From assembly GCA_905116865.2 (NCBI GenBank), contig CAJHNH020001105.1, forward strand, positions 1-64,000: a stretch of 64,000 nt of DNA, read 5' to 3'. This DNA comes from Candidula unifasciata (taxonomy: Eukaryota; Mollusca; Gastropoda; Stylommatophora; Geomitridae). The position numbers and the translations under genes were made by a program. Numbering within the stretch: position 1 is the first letter of the stretch; each line of letters starts with the position of its first letter. This document shows, piece after piece, positions 33,491 through 45,730 of the stretch. Under the pieces are notes generated by a model. It saw nothing but the letters and a program-made list of their open reading frames with translations, did not search any database and was not told where the DNA came from.

Positions 33491-34035
33491 GCTTATCTGG
33501 AGTTCTGGAATCAACATATTCTGACAGCTGCTGATTTATTACAGTGAGATTCTGTGGTTTAGAAATGAATGAGAATTCTCTATAAACCTTGATGTAATTA
33601 ATAGGGTTTGTGATGAGCTGAGTTGTCAAGAATTGACATCACAGCATTCAGGGCATTCCCCATCTTTAGCAGCCAGAACAGAGTTCCAATACTAATAGTA
33701 AAAGTCGCAATCTCCTTATACATCCATCTTGCCTTTCCTCTGGCCAGACCCTCTGGTTTCAACCAGGTGCATCATTCTCTCAAGGCCATAATAATCTTGA
33801 TTCTCTTCTGATTTCCTTACTTATTCCCAAAGGGCCTTGACCACATCTGCCCTGTCATGTATAAATCCATCACCCAGTGATGCAGACCCAGCCAGTCTGT
33901 CCACCTGTTTATTCCCCACCATGCCGGCATGGCCTGGAGAAAAGATCCAAAGTGTGCTTACTACCTATGACCTTCCTAGTGAAGATTGCCACTTTGCTTA
34001 AAGCGTCCCTATCCTCACCTTACTCAGCATGCTTT

Positions 34036-35876
34036 GTTGTTGTTGTTGTTGTTATCGATCCAGCGGCGCATGAGCTTTCGCCCTTTGGCCCAATGCCATG
34101 TAGTGGAATTTGCATGTTTTCACAAGCTGTTCTTTTCCTCCGTACAAGGTGTTCCACTTGTCTGGTCTTGGAGGGAGTAGCGTTCTTCTTGTCTCACTGA
34201 GTTTTGGGCACTCAAAGAGATGGTGGTCAACAGTTTCGTAGGGGTAGTTACATAGCTGGCACTCTGGGGAGTGTTGTGGCTGTATTCTGTTTAGGTGTTC
34301 ATTGAGTGGAGTATGTTGCGTTCTAAGTCTGAAGATGGTGGCCTGGTCCCTTCTTGTTAGATGGTTAATGCTGTCATTAGGATCAGGGCCAGACATATGT
34401 CTATAAACCTCTCTTCCAGTGTCTCCCATGGCCCATCTGTTCAACCAAGTCTCTTTGTTTATAGCTCTTATAAGTGTTTTTGCTGTCTGGAGGGTTGTCG
34501 CTATAGGTGGTTGTTCTTGTGTTGCTCCTTTCTTTGCCAATCTGTCAGCTCTGTCATTACCTGGTGTGCCGGAGTGACCTGGAATCCACTGCATCACTAT
34601 TCTGATGTTGTATGAGGTAATAAGCTGATCAGCATCCAGGATTATCTTGGCTATGTCAGTTCTGCAGCGTTCACTGCCCTCCAGAGCTTGAAGGGCAGAC
34701 ATTGAATCTGTGAAGATGACAATATTTTGGACCTTTGAAGGGTAAACATCCATTACAGTCTTTAGGTGGTATACTGCTGTTTCCAGTGCAATTATTTCAG
34801 CTTCATAATTTGAACAGAATTCCCCGCATGCATCGAAAATCTCTTCAACAGATCCATTGGGATAACCTATGTAGATTCCGTAACCTGCTTTAATGGTAGC
34901 TTTAAATGCTGATCCATCAGTATAGACATGTATCCATTCTTGGGGGTAAGAATCAACGGTCTCCAGTGATGAGTTCATAAGAGCGATTGGGTCGGACTGT
35001 TTGGTTTCCTCGCCTACCAATTTAATTAGGACTTCTGGAGCTTTAAAGCGAGCAAGTGGTGGTAGGTTTCTTGCAACATTCTGAATTCCTTGGCGTGGCG
35101 TCTTTCTGGGAGGTGGTATCTGTCCTGAATTTCATTAACACAGTGCAAAACCGATTTGTGCTTTATTCTTTGTTTGTATTCCCAGTTTTCTACAAGATGT
35201 CTATTAGGATGGTTACGATTTTTCCTAAGGCATCTTTCAAAAATTTCTAAAGTGGCTTTTTCTCTCTGCAACCCGAGGGGTTCCACATTTGTATGGATTT
35301 CACATGCAGCAGTTGGTGTAGACTGCATAGCTCCGCAGATTAATCGGAATGCATTATTGTGTACTCTGTCAAGAGTCTCTAGGTTAGTTTTGGAGCAAGT
35401 TGTAAGCAGTGAGTTGTTGTACTCTATCACAGAGCGAACATATCCTAGATATAATCCCCTCAGAGTTTCCTTGTCTGATCCCCATGATGTACCTGCAAGT
35501 CTCTTTAATAACTGTAACCGCCTCAATGCCTTCTTATTCCTGACGTTTTCAATATGGTTCTTGAGGCTGAGCTGCGGGTCAAGTGTGACTCCAAGGTATG
35601 TGGGATGCTCTTCTTTCATCACTTGGTGTTTGTCTAACCTCAGGTTAATATTCTTCCTTGCTACTTGGTGGCTTTTGGTAAAGATTGTGTAGACTGTCTT
35701 TGCACAGTTAACCTTCAGTTTCCATCTTTGGCAGTACTCATGCAGTCTTCTAAGGTCTCCATTCAGTCTTTGGGCTCTACTTTCCACATTTCATGACTCT
35801 GCCATATTGCTAGGTCATCAGCATACAAGGCTTTTTCAGCCTTGATTTCTTCTGGCAGGTCATTAATAAAGATTAT
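34036..35876 (-). mobile_element. LINE N: RT C-terminus plus RNase H, nested in R5
   Basis: A 5'-truncated 1841-bp insertion with an 11-bp target duplication 'cagcatgcttt' at 34025-34035 and 35877-35887. On the minus strand it has the catalytic YADDLAIWQ of reverse transcriptase (about 35810-35835), the thumb region (35787-35026), and a complete RNase H domain (35020-34052) with YTDGSAF, the NYEAEIIALE acid, FTDSMSALQAL and WIPGHSGTPGNDRADRLAKK, ending in a Cys-His segment (CQLCNYPYETVDHHLFEC). Frameshifts lie near 35787 and 35050. The 3' tail is (AAC)n. The domain order fits RNase H-bearing I/Jockey-type clades. Confidence 0.9.
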
Positions 35877-37633
35877 CAGCATGCTTTCAGAGTCTGTTAA
35901 AACCACGAGGTGTGTATGCATCTTGTTCTCTAGTCACCAAAAAGCTGCAATGACTGCCTCCACCTCCATTCTCATGCTAGATGTTGTGGTATCATGTGCC
36001 AGGCTGTCCTGCACCAAATATTTTTCATTGGCTTTTGCTACGAAACCCCATGCACGTCTTTTCCCTCTCAACACAGAGCCATCTGGCTAGATAATCAAAT
36101 CATCTAGGCCAGAATTGTCGTGAATTAACTGTTGTACTTCCACCTCTGGAGCACCCGCTGGCCACTCCCTGCACTCCCAGCCCAATGTGGTCATGACCCT
36201 TCACAGGTCAAACTTTTTCTCTGGTACTCCTCTCCTCGCCCAATGTACTCCAGCATGCATACTTGTCTTATTGTGACTTCTGCTTGAGCCATTCACGATC
36301 TTTCCTTTTTCAACCTCTGGCCCTTACCTGCAGCCAAAGCTTCACAAAGAGGTTGCAGTTTGTCTGCAGCTACCCTGAGTTATGACTAAGCCTGCAACAC
36401 CTTTAGTCTATCTGCGATAGTCAGCAATGCAAGGATGTTTCACCTACACACAATGGGGGTGTGTCTTGTACATCCCAGGATCACTCACATAGCTTCATTC
36501 TATAAGGGATTCAGTTTCTCTAACTGACTCTACGAGACAGTGAGTAAACCCAGTCTATAATCAGTCACTGAGATGATCAAGTGCTGGTAAGATGTGAACA
36601 GCATTCTCTTCTCCATGTCCATTGCCGCCATAATCTTTAAGACCTTTTTGAGCCTTTGTCACAACTACCTGTGTGTGATCCTTGAAAGACGAGCTTCTGT
36701 GATTCCCAGGTACCGCAGAGTACTGTTTCTTTTGATGTCCCTGCTATTTATTTTGAGGCTTGGAACATCACCTCTAACACTCCTGTTGTCCAAAGAATAC
36801 CACAGAACCATTGCCTTTTCTGGGTTGATTACAGCACTCGTCTCTGTACACCAGTTGATCACCTTATCTGCTGTTGCCTGCAACTCTTGAGCTATTTGAT
36901 TCCGACCTCTCCCCTGCCTGTATGTGAGAACATCATCTGCAAATGTCAGTATTCTGCCAACTCCCGGTGTTACTAGGTCTGCACTCTTGCTCGTGAAAAC
37001 GTCAAACAGTACAGGTGAAATTGCAGATCCCTGGGGTAGTCCTTGGGTTCAGAGGTCCATGAACCTAGGCAGAGAGCTACCCGGCGAGTATACAAAACGG
37101 CTGCTATCCAGTTCACCAACCAAGGACAGACTCCCTTCTCCATAAGCGCTGTCATCAAAATACCATATCTGACTCTGTTGTAAGCGTCTTGTAAATCAAG
37201 TGCAGCCACCACCGTTTCCTGTCTTTTCTGGAAGCCTTTGAAGACATCAAAGGCAAAAGTGGCTGCATTTGACCATCTGTCTTTCCCTGACCAGTAACTT
37301 ACCAAATCTCCTGGAAGGAGCTTTCTCTGTTTCAAAAATTCTTATAGCTCACCTGCCACTATCTTCTCCAGCACTTTACCAAATGTTTTTAGCAGGGTTT
37401 TGATCCTGAAGCCGCTAAGTCTTGAATGATCCTTTCCAGGCTTAGGAAGTGGAATCAGATAGCTGTGCATCCAATCTTCTGGGACTGGAGCTGTCCTAAT
37501 GCTCTGGTTGAAACAAGCAGTCATCTCCACCAGGTTTGCATTGCTCATGTCCCTCATCTGGGAGTATCTAACCCCGTCAGGCCCGGGTGCAGTGTCCTTC
37601 CCCCTTTCAGAACCTGTTTTACAACTTCCACCT

Positions 37634-37919
37634 CCCCATGTGGGTTCTGTTGCTCTATTAAAGGGAAAACAAGAATAGACCCACTCCTTACCCAAAAGCA
37701 TGTCGTAAGAGTCAACTAACTGGGAGCTTCCTTTGAAGTTGGAGTGCATCTGCCTGAGAGGCAAGGAACCAGCAGTCTACATACAAATTAGTCAGATCTC
37801 TCAATTGGATGCACACGCAACACTCAGGTTCTGTAACAGGACTGCAGTCCAGAAGTGGACAAACAACCAGAACTTTCCGCCGGAGTTAACAGCCGATGAA
37901 CACGAAAAAGAAGAAGAAG
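37634..37919 (+). mobile_element. SINE1, full-length copy (286 bp)
   Basis: Flanked by a perfect 13-bp target duplication 'acaacttccacct' at 37621-37633 and 37920-37932. It has the same length and ends as 17144-17429, with a GAA-repeat tail. It lies in the R5 element in the opposite orientation, so it arrived after R5. Confidence 0.92.
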
Positions 37920-39256
37920 ACAACTTCCACCTGTATGATGTCTTCATAATATTTGTTCTTTATGGTGGCTGTCAGATCTTCTCTAACTGTATCAATGATA
38001 TCTCCATCATTGTAGTCTGTGAAATGAACGTCTTCAGGAAAGCCTCCCCTTTCTCTTTGTCTCTGGTCTGTGGTCAATAGCATGCCATCATCTCTGTGAA
38101 TTTTGTCCACTATGCAGGGCCGGCAAGCACTCTGGTATGGGCCCTCTCTGTCTGGCACTATGACAAATCCAGAAGTTCACTCTCACATGGTTGAAACCCA
38201 GACGTTCTGTTTTTCGCCTCAGTCTCCTGGCTCCTGCCCTTCTATTTCTCTGCTTTGATCTCTCACCTTTTCCTCTTCACTCTCTCTTTGCTGCTCACTA
38301 ATGATGGCGTCAGGCTCAGAGCACATGCTCCGACGACAGTTCTTTTAAAATAAAAATCCATAAGATAGGGTTATCATGTGACAGGAAGTAGCCGGTCACC
38401 CAAGTAGAGCCTGCCTGCTGGGAAAGAGGCAGTGGATGTCCATATGGAGTCCATATGCCTGGCACCGCCCCTCATGCAGAAAAGACGTCCATGTTCATGA
38501 CTGCCTATCCCACAGCCATTCAGCCTCTCAGCACGTAGATCCACTTTAGGCTTGGTTTAAAAAAAAAATCATGGTTGTCTCCTCTAGACCTGTTGTGTTT
38601 TGTCACAGGACCGAAAGGTCTCGGTTAAGGGGGATCATGTCTTGAAGGATGTGCCTTTTCGGCAATGCACAACGGTCTTAACTGTAGAAGGTTAACCAGG
38701 TCAGAGGACTTACCACTTGAGTGCGCCCTTTTCACCTGTAAGGCTAGACCCAGAGACTCCTGAGAGTCTTAACCATTCAGCCCTGAGTGTCCATGACCAC
38801 CGACCCATCGACATGACCAGGATTTGATTTCTGCAATGGCCAGCTTAGTAAAAAAGGAATTATCCTGTGGCTTTCAGATATTAGTACATGAGTTGTACTG
38901 TACAAGAGATAGGAGCCTCATCACAAGTCAGACATGGTACATTGTAGTCTGCCTTCATTGAGGAGATGGCAAAATTTAAACATCACATCGTTTTTTGGTG
39001 TTTCTTACTTGTAACTCTTCACTGTGTATATTAAATGTTCACTTCTACGATTAAACTTACATGTAAAAAAAAGTTCTTAGCCTGCACTTTGTTGTCATTT
39101 GTTACCATGCATGTTAACCTAATCTGTGTAACTGTACCTGTATACATTAATTCTTCATCTGTGATACTGCATTTGTGTAACTGTTCTTCTGACAACATGT
39201 TTATGCATCTGTCTGTAGGCTGTTGTTTTAACCAAGTATTTACTTTTGTGTTTCAG

Positions 39257-41550
39257 AGATTGTCCCAAGTTCTGAAAGTGATCCTTCTCTCTCCATGCAA
39301 GAACACACACAGATGTATGGTGGCCTGGACATGAAGCTTGTGAAACAAGAACTTTCACATTTATTTAGTGATGACAGAAGTCACAGATTCAGTGAAATGG
39401 GAGATATGGCTGGAGGTAGCAGCACTCAGAGCATGGCAGAACTCAATGATTCACAAACAACAACAGAGAATGGTTATAATGCATCTGTAAAACATGAAAG
39501 CTTTTGTCAAACTTCAGAGAACATGTCTTCTGTGATTGAAGTCCGTAAGAAACTATCTTTGATTAATGAAAACTGTCAATTACAGAAAGTACAGACACCA
39601 GTAAAGCCAGAACAGAATGCTGCAAAGTCTTGTTATAATTCTTTTGATTATACCACTTGTGGTAATAATGGAATTCAAACAGGAGACACAGCAAACAAGG
39701 TTGATGTGTATGTTCCTAATGACATTGTAGATGTATATTTTAATAGGCACAGTACAACACATACTGAAAAGAAACCATCCAAGTGTGATGATTGTGGTGC
39801 ATTGTTTTCTGAATTTGACAGTCTGAATCACCACCTGAAAACTCATCTAGGACAAAAATCTCTCAAATGTGATGATTGTGGTGCTTATTTCTTTCACAGC
39901 AGCAGTAGGAAGACACACAAGAGAACACATACAGGAGGGAAACCTTATCAATGTTTTGCGTGTCCTGCTTATTTTTCTTGCAAAGACCGTTTGAAAAGAC
40001 ACAAGAGAATGCACACAAGAGAGAAACCATATAAATGTGATGCTTGTGGTGCTTCTTTTTCTCATAAATGCTTTTTGGAGACCCACAAGAGAACACATAC
40101 AGGAGAGAAACCTTATATATGTGATGTTTGTGGTGCTTCGTTTTCTCGCAACAGCAGTTTGCAGAGACACAAGAGAACACATACAGGAGAAAAACCTTAT
40201 AAATGTAATGCCTGTGGTGCTTTTTTTTCTCGTAAGAGTCATTTGGAGACCCACAGGATGACACATACAGGAGAGAAACCTTATAAATGTGATATTTGTG
40301 GTGCTTCTTTTTATTGCAACAGCAGTTTGAAGAGACATGAGAAAACACATACAGGAGAGAAACCTTATAAATGTGATGCCTGTGGTGCTTTTTTTGTTCG
40401 TAAGAGCGATTTGAAAACCCACAAGATGACACATACAGGAAAGAAATGTTATAAATGTGATACTTGTGGTGCTTCTTTTTCTTTCAAAAACAGTTTGAAG
40501 AGACACAAGAGAACACATACAGGAGAGAAACCTTATAAATGTGATGCCTGTGATACTTCTTTTTCTTGTAAGAGCCATTTGGAGAGACACAAGAGAACAC
40601 ATACAGGAGAGAAACCTTATCACTGTGATGCTTGTGGTGCTTTTTATTCTTGCAAAGAGAGTTTGGAGGCCCACAAGAGAACACATACAGGAGAGAAACC
40701 TTATATATGTGATACTTGTGGTGCTTCTTTTTTTCGCAACAGTGTTTTGAAGATACACAAGAGAACACATACAGGAGAAAAACCTTATAAATGTGATGCC
40801 TGTGGTGCTTTTTTTTCTTGTAAGAGTCATTTGGAGACCCACAAGATGACACACACAGGAAAGAAGCCTTATAAATGTGACACCTGTGCTGCTTCTTTTT
40901 CTCGTAAGAGTGATTTGAAGACCCACAGGAGAACACATACAGGAGAGAAGCCTTATAAATGTGATATTTGTAGTGTTTCTTTTTCTTGCACTGGCAGTTT
41001 GAAGAAACATGTAATAATACATACAGGAGAGAAACCTTATAAATGTGATGCCTGCGGTGCTTTTTTTGCTCGTAAGAGCGATTTGAAGACCCACAAGAGA
41101 ACACATACAGGAGAGAAGCCTTATAAATGTGATACTTGTGGGGCTTCTTTTTCTCAGAGGAGCTGTTTGAAGACCCACAAGAGAACACATACAGGAGAGA
41201 AACCTTATAAATGTGATACTTGTGGGGCTTCTTTTTCTTGCAACAGCAGTTTAAAGACACACAAGAGAACACATACAGGGGAGAAACCTTATAAGTGTGA
41301 TGCTTGTGATACTTCTTTTTCTTGTAAGGGCCAGTTAGAGACCCACAGGAGAGCACATACAGGAGAGAAACCTTATCATTGTGATGCTTGTGGTGCTTCT
41401 TTTTCTTGCAGTGGCAGTTTGGAGAGACACAAGAGAATACATACAGGAGAGAAACCTTATATATGTCATACTTGTGGTGCTTCTTTTTCTTGCAGTGGCA
41501 GTTTGAAGAGACACAAGAGAACACATACTGGCAATTATAATGTTTATTAA
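39257..41550 (+). CDS. Zinc-finger copy C, main exon: 21-finger C2H2 protein
   Basis: Together with the 5' exon this encodes about 786 residues and is the best-preserved member. Residues 1 to about 194 form the conserved N-terminal region: acidic, Ser/Thr-rich, without a known effector domain, but with V-K-x-E motifs at K10, K52, K101 and K139. Residues 195-782 are 21 uninterrupted 28-residue C2H2 fingers (C-x2-C-x12-H-x3-H) with near-perfect TGEKPYKC linkers; the first two have HLGQKS and HTGG linkers. Finger 2 has Arg where helix Leu is expected. Ten fingers have Cys at helix position -1. The protein ends NYNVY. The expected role is nuclear sequence-specific DNA binding over a long site, perhaps in repression. 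Target and effector are unknown. Confidence 0.92.
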
Positions 41551-42034
41551 CACTACTCAACTCGTGTTATGAGGGCCAAAAAAAAAAGAAATAAAAAAAA
41601 GAATATCTCTAGATCATGACAGAATCCATCCACTGATCATGTCTGTATAAATAAAAGGTCGTCTTTGTTTACTTTTTGCTGCGTTAGCCTTAAAAGGGAG
41701 GTTGGCACCTTGTGTTTGAGACTATATCTTTGCTGTGATATATCATTGGCATTACACCAAAGTCAGCTAAGTGCATTTTGTTTTGTGATTTTTATCTAAG
41801 TGCATTTTCAGAGCTGCTATTTGTCACTTACGTAATTGTTACTTTTACATACATGAACTACTCTTGTATATAGGTCAGAATCAATTATTAATTTTCACTC
41901 AACTACACAATTTTTTGTTGTTACAATTATAGAGAAGAATGTGATTTTCTCAAAACAATGAAATAGTACCTTTCTGGCTCTTATGTGGTACCAATGGTGT
42001 GTGTGTTTTAGCCAAATTATCTACTATTACCTTA
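41551..42034 (+). promoter_or_regulatory. 3' untranslated region of copy C with polyadenylation signal
   Basis: The stop codon at 41548-41550 is followed by A-rich sequence and an AATAAA signal at 41650-41655, about 100 bp downstream. The later part aligns with the decayed copy A region at 1970-2100. Confidence 0.6.
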
Positions 42035-45030
42035 AAATTAGTGTGTGTAATGCTTCTTTTTCCCAAACTTTACCCTTGAGGAATGACAAGAGAACACAAA
42101 CACAAGAGAAGCTGTATAAGTGCAGTATGTGTGGCTCTTCACTTACTAAGACTGGTGATTTAAATCACCACATGTGAACACATACACGGGACAATTACAA
42201 GTGTGATGACTGTGATGTTTCATTTTCTGAAACTTCCTATTTGAATCACCACATGTGAACACGGGACAATTACAAGTGTGATGACTGTGGTGTTTCATTT
42301 TCTCAAACTTCCTATTTGAATGACCACATGTGAACACATACAGGGGACAGTTACAAGTGTGATGACTGTGGTGTTTCATTTTCTCTAACTTCCTTGTCAC
42401 GAGACGACCTCATTGGTTCCAGAAGTTAGTACTTGTAATAAGTTCTTCTGGTTCTAAAGAGACAGGATTATATTTACTCTGCCCTTTATTACTTTAAACC
42501 AAATTGATTTAAAATGTTTCCAGTCCTTCTCCGAGACCAAGCCACTTCGCTTTGTTTAAAATAACATAACACTACGTAATACAGCCCGCTGGTTCAGACT
42601 AGGGATGTTAGGTTTGATTCTCACGCCAGTGTCAGAATGTTATCTCCTGACCAGACTGTAGAGACTGAGTGGGGCCCTTTTGAACAGGGGAATTGAGTGA
42701 ACTCTAGACATTGTGGCGACGGGAGGGTGGAGTTTCGCAAGTCAGTGTAATTCTTGGCAGAACAGGTGTTTGGCAATTAGGAATGTTTGATCTTGGTCAA
42801 GTAGGAAACACAATGGCTTCACTGACCGTCTTTTAACACCCGCCAGTTAGATTCGTTGTAAACTAGATTGGGTCACTTAAGAATGTTCGCTCTAGGGATG
42901 TCAGTCCAGAATTGACTGACAGGCCACTTGTTAGCTAATTTGATCTTATAGTTACCTCAGAGGCGTGGCTTAAGTCATTGTCTTGAGGGTTGGGTAGAAC
43001 CGAGAAAAGGGAGGAGTTTAATTTGGACAATAGATTGATACTTATACTGCGAGCATTGTAGATTTACCTCATAGTGCCGCCAGCAGGCCACAGACTCAGT
43101 CCTACTGTAGAAAATTATTTTCTCACTGGTTGAGTCGTGTTTGGCATTTGCTGGAAAGTTCCCAGCGCCCATGTGACGATCAGTCCATGAAGTAGCCTAC
43201 ATTGTGTTAGACTCGGCCAGGTGGAGAATGAGGTGGAGAACGATGTGGAGAACGAGGTGGGGATGAAGTGGAGAATAAGCTGAAACAGGCAGAAAACAGG
43301 CAAGGAAGAGTTGGACAAGCTTGACAGTTCCTCACGGCTGTCAGAGGCTTATAAGCTAAGTTAACAAATTTTGACTTAACATATCAACATCATCACACCA
43401 CTCTAAACCCCGGAGCTGTTTTCTCGCTGAAGCTTATCACTATCATTATCATATCATTAACCAGTCACTGTTTGTGTAAACACAACAAACTGGGAATTTC
43501 ATTGTAGTAAATAAAGCTGTATGTCAAGTTTTAAACTACATCGTTTGTTAAATTCCAAGTGTATTCAGTCTTACCTGTTTAACTAAACATAGATAGAATT
43601 ACATTTGGTGGGAGCTCAATTAATAGGATAATAATTCTTTAATTATTCATAACACCGGGAGAAGGTAGATGACGGAGGAATCATTTGCCCTGTCTAATAA
43701 TTCATTTAGTATAATGATAGACATCTAAAATTCCTTTCCTTCTCTTGTGGGTACCAAGTTCAGCTAATGTTAATGTACTTAACGAGCCAAATGGCTGTTT
43801 TCTTGGGTATCCAGGACTTTGTCTGAGAGCAACATAGCTCAGATTTTAGTTCGGTTAATCTGGTGGAGGGAATGTGTTGAGAGGAACATCCCTACTCAAC
43901 ATTATAAACATTTAATCCACCGCGTCACGTCACACTTCCTATTTGAATCACCACATGTGAACACATACACGGGACAATTTCCAGTGTGATGACTGTGGTG
44001 TTTCATTTTCTCTAACTTTCCATTTGAATCATAACATGTGAACACATACACGGGACAATTACCAGTGTGATGACTGTGGTGTTTCATTTTCTAAAACTTC
44101 CTATTTGAATCACCATACGTGAACACATACAGTTGACAATTACCAGTGTGATGACTGTGGTGTTTCATTTTCTCTAACTTCCTATTTGAATGACCACATG
44201 TGAACACATACAGGGGACAGTTACAAGTGTGATGACTGTGGTGTTTCATTTTCTCAAACTTCCTATTTGAATCACCACATGTGAACACATACAAGGGACA
44301 GTTACAAGTGTGATGACTGTGGTGTTTCATTTTCTCTAACTCTCCATTTGAATCACCACATGTGAACACATACAGGGGACAGTTACAAGTGTGATGACTG
44401 TGGTGTTTCATTTTCTCTAACTCTCCATTTGAATCACCACATGTGAACACATACAGGGGACAGTTACAAGTGTGATGACTGTGGTGTTTCATTTTCTCTA
44501 ACTCTCCATTTGAATCACCACATGTGAACACATACAGGGGACAGTTACAAGTGTGATGACTGTGGTGTTTCATTTTCTCTAACTCTCCATTTGAATCACC
44601 ACATGTGAACACATACAGGGGACAGTTACAAGTGTGATGACTGTGGTGTTTCATTTTCTCTAACTCTCCATTTGAATCACCACATGTGAACACATACAGG
44701 GGACAGTTACAAGTGTGATGACTGTGGTGTTTCATTTTCTCTAACTCTCCATTTGAATCACCACATGTGAACACATACAGGGGACAGTTACAAGTGTGAT
44801 GACTGTGGTGTTTTCATTTTCTCTAACTCTCCATTTGAATCACCACATGTGAACACATACAGGGGACAGTTACAAGTGTGATGACTGTGGTGTTTCATTT
44901 TCTCTAACTCTCCATTTGAATCACCACATGTGAACACATACAGGGGACAGTTACAAGTGTGATGACTGTGGTGTTTCATTTTCTCTAACTCTCCATTTGA
45001 ATCACCACATGTGAACACATACAGGGGCAG
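42035..45030 (+). pseudogene. Zinc-finger pseudogene array, 16 units each with an in-frame TGA
   Basis: Two diverged fingers (NASFSQTLPLRNDKRTQT and LYKCSMCGSSLTKTGDLNHHM) are followed by 16 tandem units of mostly exactly 81 bp. Each reads THTGDSYKCDDCGVSFSLT then LHLNHHM and a TGA, where an Arg codon is expected. The unit is one codon shorter than a normal 28-residue finger because the linker is GDSY or GDNY rather than GEKPY. Units from 44282 to 45012 are nearly identical, so expansion or homogenisation is recent. A 1-bp insertion at about 44812 and a short deletion near 42262 break the frame. An LTR-like element splits unit 3. Copy D has a single related unit (60420-60490). The open minus-strand frames are mirror artefacts. 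Confidence 0.85.
42395..43934. mobile_element. 1540-bp LTR-like insertion (solo LTR candidate)
   Basis: Flanked by a 6-bp duplication 'cttcct' at 42389-42394 and 43935-43940. Removing it with one duplicate restores a perfect finger unit. It begins TGTCACGAGACG and ends CGTCACGTCACA, so it has TG...CA ends that also form an imperfect 12-bp inverted repeat. An AATAAA signal lies at about 43511. There is no coding sequence. This is most like a solo LTR of a Gypsy- or Pao-like element; a non-autonomous DNA transposon is the alternative. Purine-rich repeats of 'gtggagaacga' lie at 43219-43275. Confidence 0.8.
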
Positions 45031-45730
45031 AAGCCCTACAAATGTGATTGTTCTGCTTTTTTTCTCTCATTAATTACTCTAGAGAACTGCACAAGAATGT
45101 GTGCAGGAGAAAAACTGTTGTGTAACTGGTGTCTTCATGGCAAGCAAGGAATAATAGTAATGCACTCTACCAGGCATCTCCTGAGAGTCGACAGAAGGTA
45201 GAGTTAGGCTTAGGATTGGCTACCACCTCCTGTAAAAAAAAAAAAAAAGCCTTGGGGGGAATATAAAACAATAACAAGCAATATCCAGTCAACCAAGATG
45301 GGGAAACTCTTGTAAAAGAAGAAGGATGACACAGGGCAGAGAAAGCCTAAAGGAGTCAGGATCACAGGTTCACCTCTCTTTAACTAGGAAAATCTCCAGC
45401 ACTGGCACCTGAACTATTTACCAGGTGGGAAGGAGGTAGTGAAAAAAATAAATATCACAGTGTTAGTATTTTAGGATTATGCAAAACTAGATGGGCAGGA
45501 AGTGGGAAAAATTTACTATGTTTGGGTAAAACTATTTTGTTCACAGATATACAGATGAACCCCCACCCCTCCCTTTTTCCTCACAGTGAAGGAGCGGACC
45601 TAGTTGTATAAAAAGAGGTAGAGAGTGTACAACTGAGAGGAGTTCTACATCATCATGTAGCAGATCCTGTGCAGAACGTCACTATCCACCTGAACATTGT
45701 ATGTGCAGTTGCAAAATGTTATAATTAATG
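45031..45730 (+). mobile_element. RTE endonuclease remnant attached to the finger array
   Basis: After a last decayed finger (EALQM then stop), the sequence aligns with 60490-61190 downstream of copy D. The part 45385-45690 is the N-terminal endonuclease region of an RTE-type LINE, more readable in the copy D version (GTWYVRTIYE). Its presence next to both finger loci shows that it was inserted before, and carried along by, the tandem duplication. Confidence 0.6.

Larger units (their letters stand above)
33605..38815 (-). mobile_element. LINE family R, longest copy (R5), interrupted twice
   Basis: About 3.1 kb of R sequence on the minus strand once inserts are removed. From right to left: a leader (38170-38815); a linker reading VDKIHRDDGMLLTTDQRQRE; reverse transcriptase (37620-36660) with APGPDGVRYSQMR, AALDLQDAYNRVRYGILMTA and a thumb-like segment with LKINSRDIKR; RNase H (36090-35888 and 34024-33840); and the family 3' end at about 33605. 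I see no endonuclease, so the copy is internally deleted or the domain lies in a lost part. Insertions: LINE N (34036-35876) and SINE1 (37634-37919). Boundaries in the host intron are set by comparison with copies B and D and are approximate. Confidence 0.8.
32227..39256 (+). other. Intron of zinc-finger copy C, swollen to 7 kb
   Basis: The copy B intron is 1.26 kb and the copy D intron 1.92 kb; this one is 7.03 kb. The excess is a minisatellite (32473-33490) and a nested block of retroelements (about 33605-38815). The conserved intron ends remain at both sides, including the acceptor 'tttgtgtttcag' at 39256. Confidence 0.85.

Noticed and set aside
32345..33629. Minus-strand repetitive frames rich in QSSVKPCYQPPANQ
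   Set aside because: They run through the 41-bp intron minisatellite, which has no start, promoter or homologue and is explained as a tandem repeat.
34052..35020. Host ribonuclease H gene
   Set aside because: The RNase H domain follows a LINE reverse transcriptase in a truncated insertion with target duplications and an (AAC)n tail, so it belongs to a retroelement.
39847..41560. Very long minus-strand open frames opposite the fingers of copy C (447 and 358 codons), and similar ones opposite B and D
   Set aside because: They mirror the 84-bp finger periodicity and have Ser/Lys/His-rich repeats with no domain. Antisense frames of finger exons stay open by codon composition.
44091..45018. Minus-strand repeat protein with 27-residue units opposite the TGA array
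   Set aside because: It is the antisense of the 81-bp finger unit. The sense strand has the C2H2 signature, so the minus frame is a by-product.
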